Assembly: GCF_004005865.1 (NCBI RefSeq)
Contig: NZ_SACN01000002.1
Location: 496,001-560,000, forward strand
Direction: 5' to 3'
Length of the DNA: 64,000 nt
From: Sphingomonas crocodyli
GTDB taxonomy: Bacteria; Pseudomonadota; Alphaproteobacteria; Sphingomonadales; Sphingomonadaceae
The notes below the pieces were generated by a model. That model was given only the letters and a program-made list of their open reading frames with translations, had not been told where the DNA came from and did not search any database. Positions within the stretch are counted from its first letter, which is position 1; each line of letters starts with the position of its first letter. A program made the translations under genes and the position numbers. Shown piece after piece: positions 53,820 to 64,000 of the stretch.

Positions 53820-54060
53820 AATTCAGCTCCTCCGCGCGGTTCCGTCATTCTCATAACCGGTCGTTACGCCGCTCGTCACGTCCCGGAAACGGCCTCGTGC
53901 TGCTCTTTGGGCTGTTGCGTCGGTCGGACTGTCGCGATAAGGACACACTTCGCCAAATAATATACCAGCGTCACTGGCGGGACGGGCGGGGCGCACGGCA
54001 GGTTGCCTTGGGGAACTTACCGGTTTTCGCTCGTGGATTTTTAGGGAGTTCATTTCCTTA

Positions 54061-54714
54061 ATGGCTTATGCTGATCAACCGACGATGAGCCCCCGCAAGC
54101 TCGTGTCGATCGTGGCCGTGATCGTTCTCCATGCGGTCATTGGCTACGCCTTCGTCACGGGTCTGGCTTTCAACGTCGTCAAAAAGGTCGCCAAAGACCT
54201 CAACGTGGTGGACATCGCGGAAGAGGCTCCGCCTCCCGAAGATTTGCCGCCGCCCCCGCCGCCCGAAACCAAGGTCGAACCGCCGCCCGTCGTGGCGCCG
54301 CCGCCCATCGTTCAGGTTGCTCCCACCATCGCGCCGCCGATCGTGTCGGTGCCTGTGGCTCCTCCGGTCGTCATTACGCCGACCGCGCCGCCGGCCCCGC
54401 CGAAGCCCGCCGCTCCTGCCGTGCCGCTCAAGCCGCGCGGTACGCCGGGCGAATGGGTGACGCCGGAGGATTATCCCTCGGCTGACATGCGCGCTGGTAA
54501 CCAGGGCACCACCGGCTTCCGTCTGCAAGTCGGCGCCGATGGCAAGGTCACCAACTGCGAAGTCACGTCGTCGAGCGGCTTTCCGTCGCTGGATACCAAG
54601 GCGTGCCAGATGCTGATGCGCCGTGCGCGCTTCAGCCCCGCGAAGGATAGCTCGGGTGCCGGCGTGCCGGCCTCCTATTCGAACCGGGTCCGTTGGCAGG
54701 TTCCGAACGATTAA
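54061..54714 (+). CDS. tonB: Energy transducer TonB
   Basis: A 217-residue TonB: one N-terminal membrane helix (about residues 14-34, ending FVTGLAF), a long Pro-rich periplasmic spacer (PPPPPPETKVEPPPVVAPPP, residues 60-130) and a C-terminal domain (about 135-217) with GFRLQVGADGKVTNCEV and RARFSP. It transmits energy from ExbBD to receptors such as the two in this window. It starts a tonB-exbB-exbD-exbD set. No Fur box was identified. Confidence 0.94.
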   Translation: MAYADQPTMSPRKLVSIVAVIVLHAVIGYAFVTGLAFNVVKKVAKDLNVVDIAEEAPPPEDLPPPPPPETKVEPPPVVAPPPIVQVAPTIAPPIVSVPVAPPVVITPTAPPAPPKPAAPAVPLKPRGTPGEWVTPEDYPSADMRAGNQGTTGFRLQVGADGKVTNCEVTSSSGFPSLDTKACQMLMRRARFSPAKDSSGAGVPASYSNRVRWQVPND

Positions 54715-54803
54715 TCGGGTGGCCTGAGCGGGCGGCCTCCGGTCGTCCGTTGAGGCCGCGAAGTCCACAAAGTTTAACGAGCTCGAGATAAGGAAAGACA
54801 CAC

Positions 54804-55520
54804 ATGGTTACCCCACATGCTGGCGATAATCCCTACGGCCTCGGCGCTGCTCTCGAGCAGGGCGGTCTCATTGCGCAGAGCATTTTCGCGATCCTCGTGA
54901 TCATGTCGGCCGCTTCGTGGTACATCATGTTCACCAAGCTGTTCGAACAGCAGAAGATCCTGAACCAGGCGAAGAAGGCCCGCACCGTTTTCTGGACGGC
55001 GCCGAGCCTGCGTGACGGCCAGGCGAAGCTCGAAGCCAATTCGGCCTATCGCCAGATCGTCGACGACGGCCTGCTCGCTCAGGAACAGCACACCAAGCTG
55101 ACCGATCCGGTCGACCAGCATGAGTGGCTGCTCGGTTCGCTCGCCCGCTCGCAGGCGGCGATCAACTCGAAGCTCGGCAACGGCCTGGCGGTTCTCGCGA
55201 CCGTCGGTTCGACCTCGCCGTTCGTCGGTCTGCTCGGTACCGTTATCGGTATTTACCGCGCTCTCGTGAAGATCGGCGCTGCCGGTCAGGCGTCGATCGA
55301 CGCGGTCGCCGGCCCGGTCGGTGAAGCGCTCATCATGACCGCCATCGGTCTCGTCGTCGCGGTTCCGGCCGTGCTCGGCTACAACTGGCTGATCCGTCGT
55401 AACAAGGTCGTCGCTGAGCAGCTGTCGGCCTTCTCGACCGACCTGCACGGCTACATGGTTTCGGCCGGTGCGGTGAAGCCGGTCGTCAAGGCGGCTCCGG
55501 CGGCTCCGGTCAAGAAGTAA
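54804..55520 (+). CDS. exbB: ExbB/TolQ/MotA-type proton channel subunit
   Basis: A 238-residue ExbB with three membrane helices: IAQSIFAILVIMSAASWYIM, a second around LAVLATVGSTSPFVGLLGTV, and a third at PVGEALIMTAIGLVVAVPAV. The GTV.G and TAIGL..AVPAV motifs are diagnostic. It powers TonB with the two ExbD proteins. The 122-bp gap to exbD1 holds two hairpins, which may lower exbD levels relative to exbB. Confidence 0.94.
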   Translation: MVTPHAGDNPYGLGAALEQGGLIAQSIFAILVIMSAASWYIMFTKLFEQQKILNQAKKARTVFWTAPSLRDGQAKLEANSAYRQIVDDGLLAQEQHTKLTDPVDQHEWLLGSLARSQAAINSKLGNGLAVLATVGSTSPFVGLLGTVIGIYRALVKIGAAGQASIDAVAGPVGEALIMTAIGLVVAVPAVLGYNWLIRRNKVVAEQLSAFSTDLHGYMVSAGAVKPVVKAAPAAPVKK

Positions 55521-55530
55521 GCAAGGGTTC

Positions 55531-55617
55531 GGGGCGGGCTCTCGTGGCTCGCCCCTCCTCCTTCTACTTGATGGACGAAGGGTCGTTCATGCCGGCATCA
55601 GACCGGCGGCGCGACCC
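55531..55617 (+). terminator. Two hairpins between exbB and exbD
   Basis: GGGGCGGGC/GCTCGCCCC (55531-55539 with 55547-55555, one G-T pair) followed by a pyrimidine tract, then GGGTCG/CGACCC with inner GCCGG/CCGGC (55580-55617). These may be an attenuating terminator and a second element ahead of the first exbD. Confidence 0.45.
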
Positions 55618-55642
55618 TCGAATGAGAATAGGATCCTAAACG

Positions 55643-56122
55643 ATGGCCATGAGTGCCGGCCCATCCGACGATGGCGCACCGATGTCGGACATCAACACGA
55701 CGCCGCTCGTGGACGTCATGTTGGTGCTGCTCATCATCTTCCTCATCACCGTTCCCGTCGTGATCCAGACGGTCCCCGTGAAGCTTCCGAGCGTCCGCTA
55801 CGAAGCCACCACGACCAAGCCGGAAAACGTCGCGCTCTCGATCCGCGCTGCGCCGAACGGCGCGTGCGAGGTCTATTGGGGCCAGACGCCTGTGACCGCG
55901 CAGGAACTGCTCGATCGCTCGGTGGACAAGCTCAAGAAGGAAATCGACAAGCAGGGTGGCCCGACGGCTCCCGGCCTCGAACTTCCCGAAGTGCACATCC
56001 GTGGTGACGTCAACACGCCGTATCGCTGCATTGGCGGTGCGATGGTGACGGTCCAGCGCGCGGGCTTCCAGCGCGTCGGCTTCATCTCGGAACCGCCCCC
56101 CGGCGGTAACGCGCGTCTCTGA
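55643..56122 (+). CDS. exbD: ExbD-type biopolymer transport protein (first copy)
   Basis: A 159-residue ExbD/TolR protein: short cytoplasmic start, one membrane helix with the key Asp (DINTTPLVDVMLVLLIIFLI), and a periplasmic domain with LPEVHIRGDVNTPYRCIGG. It works with ExbB and TonB. It is 24 bp upstream of a second exbD. Confidence 0.93.
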   Translation: MAMSAGPSDDGAPMSDINTTPLVDVMLVLLIIFLITVPVVIQTVPVKLPSVRYEATTTKPENVALSIRAAPNGACEVYWGQTPVTAQELLDRSVDKLKKEIDKQGGPTAPGLELPEVHIRGDVNTPYRCIGGAMVTVQRAGFQRVGFISEPPPGGNARL

Positions 56123-56146
56123 TCTCGCTTTCGAGGAGTAGATAAG

Positions 56147-56575
56147 ATGGCAATGGCAGCAGCCACCGCCGAAGGCGAACCGATGATGGACATCAACACG
56201 ACGCCGTTGATCGACGTCATGTTGGTTCTCCTGATCATGTTCATCATCACCATCCCGATCCAGACCCACGCGGTGAAGCTCGATCTTCCGGTCGACAGCA
56301 AGGATGCGCCGCCGCCGATCGTCGACCCTGTGAAGAACAAGGTCACGATCGATCCGGCCGGCACGATCTTCTGGAACGGTTCGGCGATCGACCTCATCCG
56401 TCTGCGCCAGTATCTGGACATCACGCAGCAGATGAACCCGGTTCCCGAGCTGCACCTGCAGCCCGATCCGCAGGCGCGCTACGTCGTCGTCGACGAAGTG
56501 CTCGCGGTTACGAAGCGGGCGAATGTCGAGAAGATGGGCTTCGTCGGCAACGAGGCTTATGCCGGCGCCTTCTAA
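56147..56575 (+). CDS. exbD: ExbD-type biopolymer transport protein (second copy)
   Basis: A 142-residue ExbD with the same layout: MMDINTTPLIDVMLVLLIMF with the membrane Asp, then a shorter periplasmic domain ending LAVTKRANVEKMGFVGNEAY. Paired exbD genes occur in several alphaproteobacteria, and the products presumably form heterodimers. A strong terminator follows. Confidence 0.93.
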   Translation: MAMAAATAEGEPMMDINTTPLIDVMLVLLIMFIITIPIQTHAVKLDLPVDSKDAPPPIVDPVKNKVTIDPAGTIFWNGSAIDLIRLRQYLDITQQMNPVPELHLQPDPQARYVVVDEVLAVTKRANVEKMGFVGNEAYAGAF

Positions 56576-56601
56576 GGCCCGCGCATAGCTTTCAAGATTA
56601 A

Positions 56602-56628
56602 GGGCGGTCCTTCGGGGCCGCCCTTTTT
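56602..56628 (+). terminator. Rho-independent terminator of the tonB-exb operon
   Basis: GGGCGGTCC-TTCG-GGGCCGCCC (56602-56623), a TTCG tetraloop with one G-T pair, followed by TTTTT (56624-56628). Classic form. Confidence 0.92.
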
Positions 56629-56795
56629 CTTTGCCTGTCCTACGCGCGCCGGACGCACTAGGATTCGCTTATGACCAGCCCTGCCTGCAACATGTCGTGC
56701 CTGTGCTTCGCGGATCGTTCGGGGAAGCGATTCCGACGGGGACGTAGTGACAAGTTTGACAACATTCGCCGCCTTTCACCCGAATCGAATCGCCC

Positions 56796-57728
56796 ATGAA
56801 GGATGAACTCGATCATCTGATCGACACCGCACGTGCCTGGCTCGGGGAGGGGCGTGGCGTCGCCATCGCCACCGTGATCGAAACCTGGGGATCGGCGCCG
56901 CGCCGGCGCGGCAGTCACGCGCTGATTCGCGACGACGGGCTGTTCGAAGGATCGGTCAGCGGCGGCTGCGTCGAGGGCGATCTGCTGCTCCGCGCGCAGG
57001 AGATCGCGACGCTCGGCGGCTTCGAACGGCGCGATTATGGCGTCGCGGACGATTCGGCCTGGCAGGTGGGCCTCGCCTGCGGTGGCGAGATATCGGTCTT
57101 CGTCCAGGCGTTGGCGCCCGATGCCTTTGCGCCCGCCCTGATCGCTCGCATCGCGGCGTCGCGCGCCGATGGCCGCGAACTTGTCCTGTCGACCGACCTT
57201 GCGACGGGCATCACCCGCGAGGGCGCGGTCGAGGGTGCGTTCATCAACGCCTATCCGCCACGCCTGCGGATGATGATCGTCGGCGCGGTCCATATCGCGC
57301 AGGCGCTGGTCCCGCTCGCAACGATTGCGGGCTTTCAGCCGTTGATCGTCGACCCGCGCGACGGTTTCGCGGCGGCAGCGCGCTTCGATGGCGTATCGGT
57401 CGATCCACGCTGGTCGGACGAGGCGCTGGCCGACTGGCGGATCGACAGCGGCAGCGCGGTCATCACGCTAACCCACGATCCCAAGATCGACGATCCGGCT
57501 CTGATCGCGGCGCTCCGCAGCGACGCCTTCTACATCGCCTCGCTCGGATCGCGTCGCACCCACGCCAAACGGTGCGAAAGGCTGGCCGCTGCCGGCTTCG
57601 ATCAGGCGGCGATCGATCGGGTGCAGGGGCCAGCGGGCCTCTCCATCGGCGCCGCCAATCCGGCCGAGATCGCCGTCTCCATCCTCGCGGGCGCTATCGC
57701 GGCATTGCGCAAGCCGCAGGCGCGTTGA
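56796..57728 (+). CDS. XdhC/CoxI-family protein
   Basis: A 310-residue XdhC-like protein that in known systems carries sulfurated molybdenum cofactor to xanthine dehydrogenase-type enzymes. Motifs: ETWGSAPRRRGSHALIRDDG, GSVSGGCVEGDLL, a Rossmann-like second half (MMIVGAVHIAQALVPLA) and YIASLGSRRTHAKR. No dehydrogenase gene is adjacent in the window. Overlaps mocA by 3-4 bp. Confidence 0.88.
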   Translation: MKDELDHLIDTARAWLGEGRGVAIATVIETWGSAPRRRGSHALIRDDGLFEGSVSGGCVEGDLLLRAQEIATLGGFERRDYGVADDSAWQVGLACGGEISVFVQALAPDAFAPALIARIAASRADGRELVLSTDLATGITREGAVEGAFINAYPPRLRMMIVGAVHIAQALVPLATIAGFQPLIVDPRDGFAAAARFDGVSVDPRWSDEALADWRIDSGSAVITLTHDPKIDDPALIAALRSDAFYIASLGSRRTHAKRCERLAAAGFDQAAIDRVQGPAGLSIGAANPAEIAVSILAGAIAALRKPQAR

Positions 57729-58282
57729 CGGTCGGTGCGATCATCCTCGCCGCGGGCCTCTCGCGGCGGATGGGCACCGACAAGCTCGCGGCCGATCTCG
57801 GCGGCAAGCCCGTGCTCGCGCACGCGGTGGATGCCGTGGCCGCGGCGGGGTTGCCGATGATCGTCGCGGCTCCGCCAGCCATGCCGTTCCCCGGCGCTGT
57901 CGAAGTGCCCGATCACGCCCTCGGCATGGGGCACAGCATCGCCGCCGCGATTCGCGCGGTCCCGGCCGATTGGAGCGCCGCGCTCATCTGTCTGGGGGAT
58001 ATGCCCTTCGTCACCCCCGCCACGCTATGCGCGCTCGCGGCCAAGGCTGGCGAAGATCTGATCGTCGCCCCGGTCCATGAAGATCAGCGTGGCAATCCGC
58101 TCGTGTGGGGACGCGGCTTCTTCGCGCAACTCGCCGGGCTCAGCGGCGACACCGGTGGCCGTGCGCTGCTCGCGGGGGCGGGGGAGAAACTTGTCCTGCT
58201 CCCCGTCGACGATCCGGGCGTGCTGATCGATGTCGATACGCCCGAGGCGCTCATGGCGGCTCGGGCGCGTCTGACAGGGTAG
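57725..58282 (+). CDS. Molybdenum cofactor cytidylyltransferase-like protein
   Basis: A 185-residue nucleotidyltransferase with IILAAGLSRRMGTDKLA, the MobA/MocA signature, and CLGDMPFVTP and GNPLVWGRGFF. With XdhC it would make the CMP form of molybdenum cofactor. Start TTG overlaps the XdhC stop (TTGA). MocA and MobA are not fully separable by sequence. Confidence 0.85.
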   Translation: MTVGAIILAAGLSRRMGTDKLAADLGGKPVLAHAVDAVAAAGLPMIVAAPPAMPFPGAVEVPDHALGMGHSIAAAIRAVPADWSAALICLGDMPFVTPATLCALAAKAGEDLIVAPVHEDQRGNPLVWGRGFFAQLAGLSGDTGGRALLAGAGEKLVLLPVDDPGVLIDVDTPEALMAARARLTG

Positions 58283-58287
58283 GGGCG

Positions 58288-59178
58288 TTACTTCGCCGCG
58301 CGCGCCGGGTGCAGGCTGGTGCCCGCGCGGCCGCCGCGCAGCGCGGTGAACCAGCTGATCGGGTTCCAGATCTTGCTGGTGCCGTCGAGCGAGAAGGTGA
58401 TGAACTCGGCGCGGCCGCCGATATTCTCGAACGGCACCGGGCCGTCCAGGCCGTTGCGATAACTCGGCACGCGGCTGTCGGCCGATTGATCGCGATTGTC
58501 GCCCATCACGAACACCCGGTCCTGCGGGATGGTGAGCGCGGGGAAATCGTCGATATCGGGGAAATAGCCGAGGTCGAGCGTATCGTAGCTGCGCCCGTTG
58601 GGCAGGGTCTCGCGGAAGCGCGGGATCGCGCAATAGGCCTTGCCGTCCGGCCCCGCGACGCGGAACTGGGCCACCTGCGGCTGATCGCACGGCACGTTCG
58701 GGTCGATCGCGATCATCGCCGGGGTTTCGGGCGTGCGCTTCACCGGCACGCCGTTGATCACGACGGTTCCGCCGCGCACCTCGATCCGATCGCCGGGCAG
58801 GCCGATGACGCGCTTGATGAAGTCGGTGTCGGCCTGCGGCGGCTTCAGGATCACGATATCGCCGCGCTCGGGCAGGCGCCCGAACACGCGGCCCCGGATG
58901 AAGGGCAGGACGTGAAAGCTGGGCGACACATAGGACCAGCCATAAGGATATTTGGTCACGACCAGACGATCGCCGGTGATCAGCGTCGGCATCATCGATT
59001 CGGACGGGATGTAGAACGGCTTGGCGATGAAGCTGTGGAAGCCGAGCACCGCCAGGATCAGCCACAATATGCCACGGATCTCGCCGAGCCAGTCGGTCTT
59101 GGGCTTGTCCGCCTTTGCATCCTTGCCGGGGGTCGGTTCGATCGAACTGGTCGAAACCTCGATAGGCTGATCGCTCAC
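58288..59178 (-). CDS. lepB: Signal peptidase I
   Basis: A 296-residue signal peptidase I. After a short cytoplasmic start it has a membrane helix (GILWLILAVLGFHSFIA), the catalytic Ser in IPSESMMPTL (SxMxPT), the catalytic Lys in FIKRVIGLPGD, and VFVMGDNRDQSADSR. GTG 59178 with GAGGAGAGG is preferred; ATG 59208 overlaps acpS by 17 bp. Last gene of pyrE-pdxJ-acpS-lepB. The usual rnc-era continuation is missing. Confidence 0.93.
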   Translation of the reverse strand: MSDQPIEVSTSSIEPTPGKDAKADKPKTDWLGEIRGILWLILAVLGFHSFIAKPFYIPSESMMPTLITGDRLVVTKYPYGWSYVSPSFHVLPFIRGRVFGRLPERGDIVILKPPQADTDFIKRVIGLPGDRIEVRGGTVVINGVPVKRTPETPAMIAIDPNVPCDQPQVAQFRVAGPDGKAYCAIPRFRETLPNGRSYDTLDLGYFPDIDDFPALTIPQDRVFVMGDNRDQSADSRVPSYRNGLDGPVPFENIGGRAEFITFSLDGTSKIWNPISWFTALRGGRAGTSLHPARAAK

Positions 59179-59191
59179 CGCGATCCTCTCC

Positions 59192-59593
59192 TCAAAGCGG
59201 GCGCGCATACAGGATGACGAACGCCTGCGCCCAGGGATGATCGTCCGTCATCGTCAAATGTACCTCAACCGCGTGGCCCGGCGGCGTCAATGCGTCAAGC
59301 CTTGCCTTGGCCCCGTTCGACAAATGCAATGTGGGGGCGCCCGACGGCAGGTTCACCACGCCGATATCCTTCATATAGACGCCGGCCTTGAAGCCGGTGC
59401 CCACCGCCTTGCTGAACGCTTCCTTCGCCGCGAATCGCTTGGCGTAGGTTCCGGCGCGGGTGAAGGGTCGCTTTTCGGCCTTCCTGTGCTCGGTTTCGGT
59501 GAAGACGCGCTGGATGAATCGGTCGCCGAAGCGATCGAGCGAGGCCTGGATCCGCTCGATATTGCACAGGTCCGATCCGATCCCGATGATCAT
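59192..59593 (-). CDS. acpS: Holo-(acyl-carrier-protein) synthase
   Basis: A 133-residue phosphopantetheinyl transferase: [13 protein letters not shown] with the metal Asp, [11 protein letters not shown] and [10 protein letters not shown] with the metal Glu. It activates acyl carrier protein for fatty acid synthesis. Overlaps pdxJ by 4 bp (ATGA) upstream; lepB is 13 bp downstream. Confidence 0.94.
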   Translation of the reverse strand: MIIGIGSDLCNIERIQASLDRFGDRFIQRVFTETEHRKAEKRPFTRAGTYAKRFAAKEAFSKAVGTGFKAGVYMKDIGVVNLPSGAPTLHLSNGAKARLDALTPPGHAVEVHLTMTDDHPWAQAFVILYARPL

Positions 59594-60318
59594 CCCCGCG
59601 CCTCGTCCATCAGGCCGCGCATCCGCTGCACGACGGGGCCGAGCCCTTCGAAGATCGCCTCGCCGATCAGGAAGTGGCCGATATTGAGTTCGGCAATCTG
59701 CGGGATCGCCGCGATCGGCTGCACATTGTCGAAGGTCAGACCGTGGCCGGCATGCGGCTCGATCCCGTTCTTGGCGGCCAGCGCCGCGGCATCGGCGATC
59801 CGGCGCAGCTCGACCGCGCGTTCCTCGCCCTCGCTATGCGCGTAGCGGCCGGTGTGGAACTCGACCACGGGGGCGCCCAGCGACAGCGCCGCCTCGATCT
59901 GGCGCGCGTCGGGTTCGATGAACAGGCTCACGCGGATGCCCGCGTCGGAAAGGCGCGCGATCATCGGCTTCAGGTGATTGTGCTGGCCCGCGGCGTTGAG
60001 GCCGCCCTCGGTCGTCACCTCCTCGCGCCGTTCGGGAACGATGCAGGCGGCGTGGGGGCGATGCTTGAGCGCGATCGCCAGCATCTCCTCGGTCGCCGCC
60101 ATCTCCATGTTGAGGGGCAGGGCGATCGCGCCGATCAGATGGGCGATATCCTGATCGATGATGTGGCGGCGATCCTCGCGCAGATGCGCGGTGATGCCGT
60201 CGGCCCCCGCCTCCTGCGCGACGATCGCGGCGCGGATCGGATCGGGATAGGCGCCGCCGCGCGCGTTCCGAATCGTCGCGACGTGATCGATGTTGACGCC
60301 CAGACGGAGGTGGCTCAC
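59590..60318 (-). CDS. pdxJ: Pyridoxine 5'-phosphate synthase
   Basis: A 242-residue PdxJ that closes the pyridoxine ring from 1-deoxyxylulose 5-phosphate and aminoacetone phosphate: [48 protein letters not shown] and [13 protein letters not shown] 60318 overlaps the pyrE stop by 4 bp. Confidence 0.95.
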   Translation of the reverse strand: MSHLRLGVNIDHVATIRNARGGAYPDPIRAAIVAQEAGADGITAHLREDRRHIIDQDIAHLIGAIALPLNMEMAATEEMLAIALKHRPHAACIVPERREEVTTEGGLNAAGQHNHLKPMIARLSDAGIRVSLFIEPDARQIEAALSLGAPVVEFHTGRYAHSEGEERAVELRRIADAAALAAKNGIEPHAGHGLTFDNVQPIAAIPQIAELNIGHFLIGEAIFEGLGPVVQRMRGLMDEARG

Positions 60319-60899
60319 GGCTTGGCCCTGCTTCCGGGCTTCACCGCGGGGATCGCCTCCAGTTCGGGCGGCAGCGCGTCGGGCGCATAGGTCGGCACTT
60401 CGAGTCGGATCAGCGGAAAGAAGGGGACGCCCAGATCGGCGGTGCCGTTCGACCGGTCGATCAGGGACGCAGCCGCGATCACCTCGCCGCCGGCCTCCGC
60501 CACCGCCTTGATCGCCTCACGCGACGAAAGGCCCGTCGTCACGACGTCCTCCATCAGCAGCACCTTCTGCCCTGGATTGAGGCGGAAGCCGCGGCGCAGG
60601 CCGAAAACGCCCTCGGGCCGTTCGACGAACATCGCGTCGAGGCCCAGCGCGCGGCCCATTTCGTGCCCGGCGATCACGCCGCCCATTGCAGGCGAGACGA
60701 CGGCTTCGAGCTGGATCTTGATCTTGTCGGGGATCTTGAGCGCCAGCGCCTGCGCGAGTCTTTCGCCCCGCGCCGGGTTCATCAAAACCCGCGCGCATTG
60801 CAGGTAGCGCGGGCTGCGCAGGCCCGATGATAATATGAAATGGCCTTCGAGCAGCGCCTCGGCCTCACGGAACTCGGCCAGCACCTCTTCGTCGGTCAT
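60315..60899 (-). CDS. pyrE: Orotate phosphoribosyltransferase
   Basis: A 194-residue Pyr[16 protein letters not shown], the PRPP-binding loop [14 protein letters not shown], and the flexible region [10 protein letters not shown]. It makes OMP from orotate. ATG 60899 after GGGGGATATCGA; an in-frame ATG 45 bp upstream (MLQSGDIESQ) is less likely. First gene of the pyrE-pdxJ-acpS-lepB operon, divergent from the oxidase genes. Confidence 0.93.
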   Translation of the reverse strand: MTDEEVLAEFREAEALLEGHFILSSGLRSPRYLQCARVLMNPARGERLAQALALKIPDKIKIQLEAVVSPAMGGVIAGHEMGRALGLDAMFVERPEGVFGLRRGFRLNPGQKVLLMEDVVTTGLSSREAIKAVAEAGGEVIAAASLIDRSNGTADLGVPFFPLIRLEVPTYAPDALPPELEAIPAVKPGSRAKP

Positions 60900-61099
60900 T
60901 CGATATCCCCCGGCTTGGCTTTCAATATCGCCGCTTTGCAGCATCGGCCCAGATAGGCGTGTGCGATAATCGCTTCAACCGCTTGCATTCCGCGCCATCC
61001 AGTGCTTGAGGGCGCGGGGAGCGACGCCTATAAGGCGCTCGATTTTCGACGGGCCCGATAACAAAGCCGTGGGTTTCCGCCGCGTTGACCGGGGGTAAG

Positions 61100-62122
61100 A
61101 TGAAGACGTTCAAGACGATGATCATGGGGCTGGCGCTGGCCCTCGCCCCCGCGGCGGCGATGGCGCAGGAGGCGGCTCCGGCCGCGACTCCCGCTGCTGC
61201 GCCTGCAGCACCCGCAGCCGGGGCAGAGGCTGTGGCTGCGAAGCCCGCGTTCCAGCACATGGCCCCGACGGCGGACATCGGTCAGCCGATCCCCGGCGGC
61301 TTCAAGCTGCAGCCGCAGGTCACCCAGATCGGCCATGATGCGCAGTGGATGCACGATTCGCTGCTGATGCCGATCATGACGATCATGTCGGTCTTCGTGC
61401 TGATGCTCCTGGTCTGGGTGGCGATTCGCTACCGCGCCGGCGCCAACCCGGTGCCGTCGAAGACCAGCCACAACACGATGATCGAGGTCGTCTGGACGCT
61501 GGCTCCGGTCCTGATCCTGCTCGTGATCGCGGTCCCCTCGATCCGCCTGCTCGCGCATCAATATGCGCAGCCCAAGGCGGACGTGACGATCAAGGTGATC
61601 GGCAACCAGTGGTACTGGACCTATCAGTATCCGGATAATGGCGACTTCGAACTCGTTTCGAACATGCTGCCCGAAGACAAGCGCAAGCCCGAGGATGGCC
61701 CCCGCCTCCTCGCGGTCGACGAGCGCGTCGTCGTTCCGGTCAACAAGGTCGTGAAGCTGATCGTCACCTCGAACGACGTGATCCACAGCTTTGCGGTTCC
61801 CGCCTTCTGGACCAAGATGGACGCCGTCCCCGGCCGTCTGAACGAAACCTGGTTCAAGGCCGAGAAGGAAGGCCTCTATTTCGGCCAGTGTTCGGAACTG
61901 TGCGGCGCGCGCCACGGCTATATGCCGATCGCGGTCGAGGTTGTGTCCGACGCGAAGTATGCCGAATGGGTCCGTTCGAAGGGCGGCAAGATGCCGGGTG
62001 AGGGCGAGGCCGCTGCGGCGCCTGCTGCCGCTCCGGCTCCGGCCGCTGCGGCCCCCGCCGAGGCGGCTCCGGCCGGCGAAAACGCCGCCGAGCCCGCCGC
62101 TTCTCAGCCCGCGCAGAATTAA
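61100..62122 (+). CDS. ctaC: Cytochrome c oxidase subunit II
   Basis: A 340-residue subunit: signal peptide, two membrane helices (IMTIMSVFVLMLLVWVAI and TLAPVLILLVIAVPSI), then the CuA domain with GNQWYWTYQY and the binuclear centre C..C..H..M (GQCSELCGARHGYMP). An unusual Ala/Pro-rich C-terminal tail of about 40 residues follows. ATG 61100 after GGGGGTAAG; TTG 61085 is the longer option. Confidence 0.95.
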   Translation: MKTFKTMIMGLALALAPAAAMAQEAAPAATPAAAPAAPAAGAEAVAAKPAFQHMAPTADIGQPIPGGFKLQPQVTQIGHDAQWMHDSLLMPIMTIMSVFVLMLLVWVAIRYRAGANPVPSKTSHNTMIEVVWTLAPVLILLVIAVPSIRLLAHQYAQPKADVTIKVIGNQWYWTYQYPDNGDFELVSNMLPEDKRKPEDGPRLLAVDERVVVPVNKVVKLIVTSNDVIHSFAVPAFWTKMDAVPGRLNETWFKAEKEGLYFGQCSELCGARHGYMPIAVEVVSDAKYAEWVRSKGGKMPGEGEAAAAPAAAPAPAAAAPAEAAPAGENAAEPAASQPAQN

Positions 62123-63823
<1,701 letters not shown>

Positions 63824-63850
63824 TCGGCTCTGACGACCAAGGAATGAGGG

Positions 63851-63884
63851 GCCGCCGCTTCGACGACACCGTCAAAGCGGCGGC
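63851..63884 (+). terminator. Hairpin between ctaD and ctaB
   Basis: A perfect 10-bp stem GCCGCCGCTT/AAGCGGCGGC (63851-63860 with 63875-63884) and a 14-nt loop. No T-run; it may be an intercistronic stability or attenuation element. Confidence 0.4.
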
Positions 63885-63924
63885 TTCGGTTAGGGATCCT
63901 GTAGTTTAGGATTGGCGTATCACG

Positions 63925-64000
63925 ATGGCGAGCCAGCCTTTTTCCGAAGCCCAGACGACCACGGCCGAATGGCGCGATTTCGTCGCGCTGCTCAAGCCGC
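63925..64000 (+). CDS. ctaB: Partial 5' end of protoheme IX farnesyltransferase (heme O synthase)
   Basis: The first 25 residues, MASQPFSEAQTTTAEWRDFV then ALLKP, lead into the window edge. The order ctaC-ctaD-ctaB and the start of the LKP-type cytoplasmic segment before helix 1 fit CtaB (heme O synthase), which makes heme O for the oxidase. Only the beginning is seen, so the call rests largely on position. Confidence 0.7.
   Translation, partial: MASQPFSEAQTTTAEWRDFVALLKP

Overview
The window is high-GC chromosomal DNA from an alphaproteobacterium, most probably a sphingomonad. The evidence is two TonB-dependent receptors, a tonB-exbB-exbD-exbD locus, a PhyR/NepR/EcfG general stress response locus with two NepR-like genes and a PhyP-like kinase homologue, a short alphaproteobacterial SRP RNA, and the gene orders pyrE-pdxJ-acpS-lepB and ctaC-ctaD-ctaB. 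Placement rests on gene content only; there is no rRNA gene. I saw no tRNA, insertion sequence, phage or CRISPR array.

Layout. 1-4.2 kb: metal-resistance operon (glutaredoxin/MauE-like protein, CopA, CopB, and a cut-off gene) facing a MerR-type regulator across a mercury-type promoter. 4.2-8.1 kb: a K+ channel, an SDR and a LytS/LytR-type two-component pair. 8.4-11.9 kb: a large TonB receptor and two small genes. 12-22.4 kb: an accessory catabolic-looking cluster (MFS, NADP oxidoreductase, TetR, Coq4-like protein, D-aminoacylase-like amidohydrolase, TonB receptor, S9 peptidase). 22.5-24 kb: tatABC. 24-28.5 kb: the general stress locus (entericidin-like lipoprotein, phyP-like, nepR, phyR, ecfG, second nepR). 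28.6-33.3 kb: glnE followed by a shorter GlnE-like paralogue. 33.4-42.6 kb: bcp, a DUF455 protein, an M23 peptidase, erpA, SRP RNA, dnaX, fpr, a hydrolase-fold protein without its catalytic residues, purC and kup. 42.6-53.8 kb: LysR, parC, GGDEF-EAL, cca, NUDIX, DUF1285, GNAT, GST, a pteridine-reductase-like SDR and folB. 54-58.3 kb: tonB-exbBDD, xdhC and mocA. 58.3-64 kb: lepB, acpS, pdxJ, pyrE and cytochrome oxidase genes.

How they work together. Under stress, phosphorylated PhyR would sequester NepR and free EcfG. Matches to the EcfG promoter consensus (GGAAC-N16/17-CGTT) lie before ecfG, before kup, and between phyP and the entericidin gene. The last one would start a transcript that immediately folds into two stem-loops with C-tract loops. 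I consider this possible EcfG-controlled small RNA or leader (about 24281-24368, minus strand) the best candidate for something undescribed here.

Other points of interest are the mercury-type promoter in front of copper genes with a MerR homologue lacking one Hg-binding Cys, the tandem GlnE paralogue, the Coq4-like protein in a catabolic setting, the RBBP9-type pseudoenzyme, and a row of four perfect hairpins after folB. All function calls are from reading motifs and context; no database search was possible.
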